A stretch of DNA of 64,000 bases, from contig JABFGB010000005.1 of assembly GCA_013112715.1 (NCBI GenBank), positions 124,001 to 188,000 of the forward strand. Reading direction: 5' to 3'. This DNA is from Chloroflexota bacterium (GTDB lineage Bacteria > Chloroflexota > Anaerolineae > Aggregatilineales > J027). Below, one piece after another: positions 26,662 to 35,500 of this stretch. The position numbers and the translations under genes are program-made. The notes under the pieces are model-generated. The model ran no database searches and was not told the origin of the DNA. It saw nothing but the letters and a program-made list of their open reading frames with translations. The number at the start of each line of letters is the position of its first letter. Position 1 is the stretch's first letter.

Positions 26662-27990
26662 ATGTTAGAGGCCGAAAATCTGATCTTTGAATCCTATAGC
26701 CGCGTGACTCCCACCCTGCACGGCTATGATTCCGAAACGCGCAATTTAGCAGGTATTCAACAATTATTTACCGAGGTCAACCTGCCCTTCGATTTTGCCC
26801 CAACGATCACGGTCACAGGCAGCAAGGGTAAAGGCTCGACCTCGATTTTTTGCGCGGCCCTGTTACAAGCTATGGGGCACACCGTCGGCCTATTGACCAG
26901 TCCCAGTTTTTTGAGTGTGAGGGAACGGATTCGGGTCAATGGGCAGGCGATTTCCGAAGCGGCCTTTGTTGAAATTATAGACGATCTTGCCCCGACCATC
27001 CGCCGAATTGATGCCGCGCTACCCCCCGATCAATATCTCAGCCCGACGGGATTATTTTTGGCCTGTGCCGTGCGCTATTTTATGCAAAGTGGGGTTACGG
27101 CAATGGTGTTGGAGGTCGGACGCGGCGGGCGTTTTGATGATGTGCGTCTGATTGAAAATCGTGTCAGTTGCTTTACCCCGATTATGGCGGAGCATCTGGA
27201 TAAACTTGGCCCAACCGTTCCCGATGTTGTGTGGCACAAAACAGGGATTATCAAACCCAATAGCACTGCCGTGAGTGCTCCCCAATTCCCTCAAGTAAGC
27301 CAACAAATCGAGCAGGTGTGTCATGAACTTGGGGCATCCTTTCAGCAGGTCGGGCGAGATATTTTATTTGAGCAGCGGCGCGAATCTGACTTCCAGCATG
27401 TGACAATCAATAGTGACACTTTTGAACTCCACACCCCGGCGATTTATCAGGCAACCAATCTAGCAACCGCCTACGCCGCCGTGTCTGCCCTGCACGTGGG
27501 GGATATTCATCAACCCGCCGTATCCAAAATCATTCGTGCGGTTCGACTGCCGGGGCGCTGTGATAAGGTTAGTGATAGCCCGTTGGTGTTCGTGGACGGG
27601 GCGATAAATCGGGAATCCGCCGAACAGTTCCGAGACAGCGTTCTAACACTCAGTCACGACCCAATCATTTTGGTAACGGCCCTGCCGCACGACAAAGACC
27701 ATGTAGGGCTGCTCGAAACCCTAATGCCGCATGTCGTCCACACCCTCATCACACAGGTCAGCGCCCATCATCTGCATTTTACCGACGCAGTAATGCAGAC
27801 CGCCCAACAATTATCCGCCAATGTCACCCATCAACCCGCTGTGTTTGAAGCCTTTGCCCAAGCGGTTGAGTGGTCAGGTCAAGCGGGTACCATTTGGGTG
27901 GTCGGTACACAATCACTGGTGCGCGATGCCCTCCAATTTTGGCGACAAGACCTCGAAAATCTGCTTCCCTCGAACCCGCCATCGGATTGA
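26662..27990 (+). CDS. folC: folylpolyglutamate synthase / dihydrofolate synthase
   Basis: This 442-residue Mur-ligase-type protein has the ATP loop VTGSKGKGSTS (residues 51-61), then LTSPSFLSVRERIRVNG, VLEVGRGGRFDDVR and HKTGIIK. These segments are diagnostic of FolC: the folate loop, the Mg-binding HKTGIIK and the LxSPHL-like strand. It adds glutamate to folates and, in many bacteria, to dihydropteroate. The C-terminal domain (about 300-442) is divergent but of normal size. It lies 3 bp after the FGase-like gene in the same run. A formyl-glutamate-type hydrolase beside FolC may hint at folate-related chemistry. Confidence 0.9.
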   Translation: MLEAENLIFESYSRVTPTLHGYDSETRNLAGIQQLFTEVNLPFDFAPTITVTGSKGKGSTSIFCAALLQAMGHTVGLLTSPSFLSVRERIRVNGQAISEAAFVEIIDDLAPTIRRIDAALPPDQYLSPTGLFLACAVRYFMQSGVTAMVLEVGRGGRFDDVRLIENRVSCFTPIMAEHLDKLGPTVPDVVWHKTGIIKPNSTAVSAPQFPQVSQQIEQVCHELGASFQQVGRDILFEQRRESDFQHVTINSDTFELHTPAIYQATNLATAYAAVSALHVGDIHQPAVSKIIRAVRLPGRCDKVSDSPLVFVDGAINRESAEQFRDSVLTLSHDPIILVTALPHDKDHVGLLETLMPHVVHTLITQVSAHHLHFTDAVMQTAQQLSANVTHQPAVFEAFAQAVEWSGQAGTIWVVGTQSLVRDALQFWRQDLENLLPSNPPSD

Positions 27991-28054
27991 CGGGTAAATA
28001 CTCTAGCCGAGTCCCCAAACCTAAGAAACCTCTTTTTAGCAAGGAAAAACCATC

Positions 28055-29845
28055 ATGCTAAGATGCCTTTGTTGGGTATGCTTGGTCGTATTATGCCTCT
28101 CGATTGGGTTGCCCCAAGCGGGTCATGCCCAAGACAACTCGGTTCAAAAATTGACCTATGACAACCTCGAACGCACCGTCTACGTGCATGTGCCGCCCTC
28201 CTATTCCGAAGGTGAACCCGTTCCACTGGTATTGATGCTGCACCCGTTTGCATCATCCGGGAAAGCTATCGCCGCGCTGACGGGATTGGATGCGGCTGCC
28301 GATGAACAAGGATTTATCGTGGCATATCCTGACAGCTATGATTTACGGTGGGATGATGGTCGCAGTGCCTATTCGCCCCTTCCCGAAACCGAGCCAGTAG
28401 ACGATCTCGGCTTTATCAACTATCTCCTAGACGAACTGAGCGCGACTTATTCTATTGACGACCAGCAGATTTATTTGGTGGGGTCAGGCAATGGAGGGCT
28501 AATGGCCTATCGGTTGGCCTGCGAATCACCCGAACGATTTGCGAAAGTCGTGATTGGCAGCGCCCTCATTTGGAACTATCACGAAGACCTTTGCCCCAGT
28601 TCGGTAACTACCCCAATTTCGATGCTGATCATGGTTGGCAGCAATGATTTTTACTATCCATTAGAGGGACGCAATGTCAATACAGGGGATTCTGCGCCGC
28701 CCCTGCGTGTACAAAGTATAGGTGGCACGCTGCGATTTTGGAGCGAACGGAATAGTTGTGATCTGAATGATTTTGAAATTTTTACTGAGCCGGACATCCG
28801 TCTGTATCAAGATTGCGGGAACGGAACATCGTTAGCCTTTCTTTCCATTGAAAATGCGGGCAACAATTGGCTACGTGGCACAGGCGACCATCAACTCAAT
28901 CAGTTCGGCGTAGATTATACGCAAATTGCCATACGTTATCTGTTTGGCCCACAAGATGATGAGGATTGGCAGACACTAGCAACAAAAATGACCCGTGAAG
29001 CTGTGTCCCCCGAAACATTGGCCCGCAACTACACCGTCTATGTACCGCCTACCTATGACCCAACCCAACCGACAGCAGTGGTGATAGCCCTACATGGTCG
29101 GCCAGATACCGGGGCTGGTTTTGCCTATTTATTGGATTTGAATCGTGTAGCCCGTACCGAAAATTTCATTGCGGTTTATCCTGATGGCATCAATCAAGGC
29201 TGGAATTACACACTGGATTACCCCGGTTATGGGGATAACGAAATTGATGATGTAGGGTTTTTACGTGCGCTCGTTAACGATTTAGCATTAGATTTGAATG
29301 TAGATACCCAACGAGTTTATTTAATGGGCTTCTCAAATGGCGGATTTATGACCCAAGCAATGGCCTGTAAAGCCTATGACCAATTTGCGGCTTTTGCAAT
29401 TATTGGCGCGACAGCTTTCCCCGGTTTTGAAGTCTTCTGCGCCGAAACCCCCGCGATTCCGCTGCTATTCATACATGGCACTTTGGACGCGAGCATTCTG
29501 TGGGACGGTCTGCGCCAACGAGGGCAGTGGGTCACATATCCTGTGTCAGAGTCATTAGGTTTTTGGGCAGTTCATAATGCCTGTGACCCGAATCAGGTTG
29601 ATTTTACCGACCTACCCCCAGCCGGAAATTCTCCCGGTACGTCGGTAAGAATCTATGAATTTAAAGGCTGTGCCGACGAGGATAATATCGTTTTTTATGA
29701 AATTGATGGCGGCGGACACAATATCCCCGGTGTACCGGGACGGCTTGATGCCGAACGATTTGGGGCGGTCAACATGGATATTGATGCTCCAAGTGTTATT
29801 TGGGAGTTCTTATCGCAATATACCCTCGATCCATCAGATCAATAG
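28055..29845 (+). CDS. secreted tandem esterase (LpqC/PHB depolymerase-like), first domain without nucleophile
   Basis: The protein has 596 residues behind an AAGGA ribosome site. Residues 1-25 are a signal peptide ending GHAQ. Two alpha/beta-hydrolase domains follow. Domain 1 (about 32-300) has YVHVPPSY, LMLHPFASSG and LVGSGNGGLM. Domain 2 (about 320-590) has YVPPTYDP, IALHGRPDTG and LMGFSNGGFM. In domain 2 Ser427, Asp478 (HGTLDAS) and His555 (GGGHNIPG) form a credible triad. In domain 1 the nucleophile position (residue 145) is Gly, so it is probably inactive and may bind substrate or pack against domain 2. Likely substrates are esters of polyhydroxyalkanoate or plant polymers outside the cell. 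Its last 7 bp overlap the convergent glycosyltransferase gene. Confidence 0.85.
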   Translation: MLRCLCWVCLVVLCLSIGLPQAGHAQDNSVQKLTYDNLERTVYVHVPPSYSEGEPVPLVLMLHPFASSGKAIAALTGLDAAADEQGFIVAYPDSYDLRWDDGRSAYSPLPETEPVDDLGFINYLLDELSATYSIDDQQIYLVGSGNGGLMAYRLACESPERFAKVVIGSALIWNYHEDLCPSSVTTPISMLIMVGSNDFYYPLEGRNVNTGDSAPPLRVQSIGGTLRFWSERNSCDLNDFEIFTEPDIRLYQDCGNGTSLAFLSIENAGNNWLRGTGDHQLNQFGVDYTQIAIRYLFGPQDDEDWQTLATKMTREAVSPETLARNYTVYVPPTYDPTQPTAVVIALHGRPDTGAGFAYLLDLNRVARTENFIAVYPDGINQGWNYTLDYPGYGDNEIDDVGFLRALVNDLALDLNVDTQRVYLMGFSNGGFMTQAMACKAYDQFAAFAIIGATAFPGFEVFCAETPAIPLLFIHGTLDASILWDGLRQRGQWVTYPVSESLGFWAVHNACDPNQVDFTDLPPAGNSPGTSVRIYEFKGCADEDNIVFYEIDGGGHNIPGVPGRLDAERFGAVNMDIDAPSVIWEFLSQYTLDPSDQ

Positions 29846-32472
29846 GGAGTAAGGGCATCACGCGGAATTGGATCATAAGTTTCGCCATTGTCCAAAGACC
29901 ACACTAGATGAATGCGTGAGTAGTAGGCGGCATCTAATAATCGTATTTCGATGGGATGTCGTCCTGCTTTTAACTCAAGCATCGTGGTAACGGGGTTGTC
30001 TCCATCGCTGCCACTTACAAGAAGCACACCGTCCAGCGAAACCTCGCCAACGGTGAGCACCCGCAGACCAATACCATAAACCCCATCGGTTGGGATATTC
30101 AAAAAGCCCCTCCAAATCACGGTATAGGGGCGCGGCATCGGTAATCTATGGAAATAGACGTCCAAAAAGGGATCAATACGTTCCAATGCTGGCGGCCCAC
30201 TCCATTCTGTATTAGCATAAAAATAACCATGCAAGCCATTATTCGTCACTGGGCCATGATACAACATCCAATTCGGCACTCCACTCTTCACTGTATAATC
30301 CCGCACCTCCCACTCAAGCCCTTGACCGGGGGTCATTTGAATAGCATGGTTGCCCTTTGCCAATAAACGACCTTCGCCTGACGGCCACACCTCGCCATCA
30401 ATCATCAAGTGCCCTGTCGTGAAAAACCGATATTCGCTGTATTGGGGTGCGTATAAAACCCCGGTGCCATCCTCGTTCAGACCCTGTATAGCGGTAATAT
30501 CCTCCGGGGTCAGATCAATTACGTACATCACTGGATCATGGGCAAAATCGCCCCGTACCCCATAATCAGCCGAGGTGACCGTCGTAAATTTGGCGTTGGG
30601 ATACAACACTTGGGCATATTCATAAGCGAGACGCTCAGAGAAATGCAGAATAAGTGTAACCGGCTCGGTGGGTGGGGGAATACGCAATGGTAGTGTGTCA
30701 GGGAAATCCACTAGCTCCGAATGCTGCTGATAATCCGGGACTAGAAACTGCATATTCGCTTCGCCATACATCCTTGGGCTAATATAAAATCTGTGGTCGG
30801 GTCGCGCTCGCATGAGTTGGCCTGCAATAGTTGGGGTTGTCGAATGGCTTAACCAAACATCTTGATCACGTGCCTGCCGCTCGAAATATTTGTCATGATT
30901 GAGATATAGAGTCGTCCCTAAAAGAATACTCAAAAAACCTATTGCTAAGGACCGCAATTTGGCCCTAATGAGAATTTGTCCGATATCTTCCAGTGTTAGG
31001 GCTGAAAAATAGGCGATGGCGGGCAAAACCCCAATCGTGCGTAATCCCTGCGGTGCTTCATAATGGAGGGTTACGAGTCCTGATGCCAAACTGGTAACAA
31101 ACAATCCAATAAAAAACCATTCCTCGGCGTGGTTAAGTTGCCGCAGCGACAACCCAATGCCGAGTACAAAAACAACCCCAGTGACGACATCCACCATTGG
31201 GTCAAAGGGCAAATTATGGCGACCATTGCGGTCACCCAGCACATGAAACATGCGCAAATGTCTATCTAGGCTGATATCGAGAGCGTCTTCCAAAGATACT
31301 CCCAACCGATTTTCCTCTCGAAAAACAGAAACTTCCTTGCTGCGATTGGTGTATAGATCAGGGTCTAGTTTGTAAAAAACAAGGATCGGCATAAAGACCA
31401 AGAGCGCTGTTATTGCTCCAAAACCACTGATGAGCAGGGCTTGTGGTTTCCACCAACGCCACGCCAGCAACCCATAGAGAGCAAGCGGGATGAGTGCAAA
31501 ACGAAAGGCGGCGTAAAAATAGAGTCCGACTCCTACCGTCAACCCGGCCCATAAACCATCACGCATCTGCCCATAGCGCACCATACGCATCAAGAAATAG
31601 AGGGCCAAGAGAGTAAAAAAACACGTTTCGACGCCCGTCATGGCTATCCGGCTAAAGGTGATGCTCCACGAAAACACCGCCATAAAGAACCCCATAAGCA
31701 GACCAAACCACCGTCCACGCAGCAGATCTCCCACTAAAAAGGCACTGACGACGGCTGCCACACCAAAAAACACATGCACAAGGCGTGGGCCAGCCACATT
31801 GGTGTCGCCAAACACTCGCAGGGCCTGAGCATAGAGCATCAAATGGGGATATGTAATGTTCGGGACAAAAAAGGGGCGAAAGCCCGCATCATTCAGCATT
31901 CTGCGCGCATCGAGGAGAGCCAATGCCTCGTCATACCAAATACCGCTCGGAATGTCTTTGAGTTTATAGATACGCAAAAATATCGCTACAAACAGGAGTA
32001 GTTGCAAAAATGCGGCTGTCGCCTGAGTAATGACGATTTTCTTGGGGATAGCACGAGTCAATACGACTCCTCCGGCTATCCAAAAAACCACCCCTAAAAG
32101 GAAATCATTCCACGTGTCTTGACTAGGAAATTCCTCCGGTTTTGTCTTCAAAAATTCCTGTCCCGATGAAAAAATCAAGCCGAGACCAATCGCTAAACCG
32201 ATGATACCTGCGACCCGTCGCCAACCGCCCGCAATCCCTAATTGACGTTTCTCAGGATACGGCTTAGATGGCAAAATAGGCGTAAAAACCATCAGCAGCA
32301 AGCTCCCCAATCCCAACCAGCGCAGCCCTCCCCAAAGATTCAAATCCTCAAAAGACCGATGAGCTAGATAACTGAAAGATAGAACAATTGGCAGAACGCC
32401 AAGCCCCACCCATTGATTCTGCTGTATTTTTTTCAGTTTTTCGCCAAGATTCGATAACAAGGTTTGACTCAT
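29839..32472 (-). CDS. GT39/ArnT-like membrane glycosyltransferase with C-terminal PA14-like domain
   Basis: The protein has 877 residues. After a short cytoplasmic start come about a dozen membrane helices to about residue 560. They include the catalytic acidic motif IWYDEALALLDARR (about residues 177-190), as in polyprenyl-phosphate-dependent protein mannosyl- and arabinosyltransferases. The last 320 residues are outside the membrane and end in a beta-rich module (GYFYANTEWSGPP, GFLNIPTDGVYGIGLRV, VSLDGVLLV, LELKAGRHPIEIRLLDA). This reads as a PA14 domain, a carbohydrate-binding fold. The enzyme probably moves a sugar from a lipid carrier onto an outer-surface target. It is divergent from a second, larger GT39-type gene. 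Confidence 0.85.
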   Translation of the reverse strand: MSQTLLSNLGEKLKKIQQNQWVGLGVLPIVLSFSYLAHRSFEDLNLWGGLRWLGLGSLLLMVFTPILPSKPYPEKRQLGIAGGWRRVAGIIGLAIGLGLIFSSGQEFLKTKPEEFPSQDTWNDFLLGVVFWIAGGVVLTRAIPKKIVITQATAAFLQLLLFVAIFLRIYKLKDIPSGIWYDEALALLDARRMLNDAGFRPFFVPNITYPHLMLYAQALRVFGDTNVAGPRLVHVFFGVAAVVSAFLVGDLLRGRWFGLLMGFFMAVFSWSITFSRIAMTGVETCFFTLLALYFLMRMVRYGQMRDGLWAGLTVGVGLYFYAAFRFALIPLALYGLLAWRWWKPQALLISGFGAITALLVFMPILVFYKLDPDLYTNRSKEVSVFREENRLGVSLEDALDISLDRHLRMFHVLGDRNGRHNLPFDPMVDVVTGVVFVLGIGLSLRQLNHAEEWFFIGLFVTSLASGLVTLHYEAPQGLRTIGVLPAIAYFSALTLEDIGQILIRAKLRSLAIGFLSILLGTTLYLNHDKYFERQARDQDVWLSHSTTPTIAGQLMRARPDHRFYISPRMYGEANMQFLVPDYQQHSELVDFPDTLPLRIPPPTEPVTLILHFSERLAYEYAQVLYPNAKFTTVTSADYGVRGDFAHDPVMYVIDLTPEDITAIQGLNEDGTGVLYAPQYSEYRFFTTGHLMIDGEVWPSGEGRLLAKGNHAIQMTPGQGLEWEVRDYTVKSGVPNWMLYHGPVTNNGLHGYFYANTEWSGPPALERIDPFLDVYFHRLPMPRPYTVIWRGFLNIPTDGVYGIGLRVLTVGEVSLDGVLLVSGSDGDNPVTTMLELKAGRHPIEIRLLDAAYYSRIHLVWSLDNGETYDPIPRDALTPY

Positions 32473-32599
32473 GCGAACCTTTTCCTGTTAAGGGATGTCA
32501 AGATTTCTAGCGCAGTGTGTAGATGCTTTATACTATAGGCGATGTTAGCTGCTATGGCTGTAAGAAAATCTATTCGATTTTGCACTGCGGAACTGATGG
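32473..32599. promoter_or_regulatory. divergent promoter region of two giant glycosyltransferase genes
   Basis: The gap is 127 bp. TATACT (32527-32532) is a good -10 box for the plus-strand gene, but no -35 box stands at the right distance (TTTCTA at 32502-32507 is 19 bp away and weak). I found no operator-like repeat. The ATG at 32600 has only weak ribosome-site sequence (CTGATGG) before it. Confidence 0.3.
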
Positions 32600-35500
32600 A
32601 TGAAACAAAACAAATACTATTGGCTTGTTTTGGTGGGGATTCTCATTCTGGCGGGATGTTTACGCTACATTGGAATCAATTGGGATTATTATAGCCATAG
32701 CCACCCCGACGAATTATTCCTGACTGCCATCGCCACACGGGTTGGAGATCGCAGTGAGCTACTCGATAATGTCAAAAAACGCTGTGCAGATGACCCCCGC
32801 CGCCATGCCTATTTCAATACGCGCTGTAGCCCTCTCAATCCCAATAACGTCAATGAAGGCAGCTACGCCTATGGCACCCTGCCAACCTTTATGGTGTATA
32901 CAGCGGGCGAAGTAGCAGTCGAAATCACGGGCAATAAGCTCTGGCGCGAATTCGATGGCCTCCACCTTGTTGGGCGTTTTGTCAATGTAATTGCCGATGT
33001 GCTGGCGACCCTGATGGTGTTTATCATTGGACGACGGCTTTTTGGCATTCAAAGCGGGCTATTTGCGTCTATGCTCTATGCCGCTGCTGCTTTGCCCATT
33101 CAGCTTGCCCACTATTGGACGGTGGACACGCTCGCCAATCTATTTTTCCTTATCGCGCTCTATGCCGCTGTCGCCATTAGTCAACGGGGTCGGACATGGG
33201 CCTTTATCTTATTCGGTTTGGCAGTAGGGGCTGGTGTCGCCTCACGTATCAACATCGCAATGGCGGCAGGCCTAGCTCCATTGGCGACCTTTATCTATCT
33301 CCGCACGCTCTACCTACAAAAACCCGATGCTTCACGTAAATTCCATTTTTTGCGATGGGTACGGGTCGCGCTGTTACTGGTCATTACAGCCGGGATTGGA
33401 TTTTTGACTTTTCGGGTCGCCCAACCCTATGCCTTTAAAGGGCCGGATATTTGGGATCTGCAAGGCAATGAAAAATGGTTCGATGATATTGAGTACGTGT
33501 CGAAATTATCGTCCAAGCAGGATGACGGGTGGCCGCCGTCGCATCAATTCGTCGGACGTCTCTCCTATTTTTATCCTTGGGCCAATATCGTGTTGTGGGG
33601 CATGGGTCTGCCACTGGGAATTTTGGCAACCATCGCCTTAATTCAAGCCATCAATAAACAAATCCAGCAGTGGGAATTATCGCCTCAAGTGGCTTTGTTA
33701 ACCGCATGGTTTATCGCCTATTTTGGGTGGCATGGTCGGCTGCATTACATGACAATGCGCTACTATCTGCCGCTGTATGGTGTATTGTGTCTGCTATTGG
33801 CATGGTGGTTGCTGCAAATCCGACCCCGTTGGTCGGTGCGCCTACGGCAAGTCGTTGTCTTGGGTACATTTCTGTGGGCATTTGTGTTCACAGGCATCTA
33901 TCGTGCGCCACAAACCCGTGTCGAGGCAGCCCGTTGGATTGACCAAAACATGCCAGCGGCGGTCACAGGGGTTGGCGAGGATGGCACATGGTACCATTTA
34001 ACGCCGGGGCGTGGAATGCGGTATCGCATGGTTACGTATTACAAACCCGAACCCACATATGAACAACTTTCCTATGAAAGCCGCCCCATCCACATCACGG
34101 GCGAGGATACGATTATTTTCAAGCGTTTGTGGCTGCGCTGGCTTGAACCCACCCCCGTTCGCGTGAACGTGCAGTTCGTTGCCTTAGACGACAATGACAT
34201 TGAAACCGAATTACTACTTGTGTTTGATGCCACCAGCGAAAACCCCCATGAAATGAGGATAGATTTGCCACCCGACAAACAAATCGAAGTGAAGCCGGGG
34301 GCCTATCGCTGGAAAATGACGGTTGAATGGGACACGGATGTTCCCATGATTCATGTCGTTCCCGCCATTGAGTACCTGAACGTTTCCAGCGACCTCTGGA
34401 GCATTGGGGCAATTCAGTTGCAACCAACAGGTCGGGCCAACATCATCCGCTATGCCATGACCGATCAAAATTATGCCTTTGGTTTCGTCCTCAAAGATCA
34501 TGATCAGACCTTAAAGGGTCTCTACATTGCTCACGCCATTGGTCTCCCCAGCAACCTCACACTCGAAATTGAAGACCAAAAATATACGGCTCAATTGGTG
34601 TCGCAGGATTCCAATACCAGCCTTTTAGGTGAGGGTCGGTATTTTGAATTTGATAAGCCAATTCGTGTTCCCCATGATACAGCCATCAATATCACCTCGA
34701 CCTATCCGCTGTGGTTTACGGGTACGACTATTGCCAGTGAGGGTGAATGGGACTTTTCCACCCCAACCCGTATCTGTTTTGAGGCGGGCAAGGTCACTTT
34801 AGGTTATTTCCCACCAAAGAGATGCCTAAATCGAAGCGGGTTTGATGAGGAATGGTACACCGAACTCCCCCTCCAAGTCGTCGAGCATGATCGGCCCGAA
34901 AAACAGCGATGGATGAGCGACGTGCTGCTGTTGGCTGATTATATGACAATTAGCACCAACCGCATGTATGATGCCTTGACACGCAACGAAAAACTCTATT
35001 GGTTCACGATTGACTATTATGAGGATTTGTTTGGGGAAAAACTGGGTTATCGTCAGATTGCCCGCTTTGATTCTCTCCCCCGTTTTGGCCCACTGGTCAT
35101 CCCCGATCAGGCATTACCCGATTGGCATCTGCCTAAATGGTTAAACGAATTAGAGGCCGAAGAAGCCTTTACGGTGTATGACCATCCGACGATCTATGTG
35201 TTCAAAAATAGAGGTTTTGAAACCAGCCAAATGACGGCCTTTGCTCCCTATGTGGATGAGCGCAACCGCATTGATTTGGAGGAGGTCGCCGAACCCACCT
35301 ATGTTGCATCGGAGAAGGCAGCCCGGAACCGTGAAATCCAATTACAGGTGGTCGTATTTGCCATAGGCTTCATCGCTATCAGTTGGCTGGCCTTCCCCTT
35401 GATGTTTGCTTTGTTCCCATCGCTACCTTTGCGCGGCTATGGATTGGGACGTGGTATCTCATGGTTGGTGTTGGCGCTTCTTCCGTGGTGGTTGACCGCC

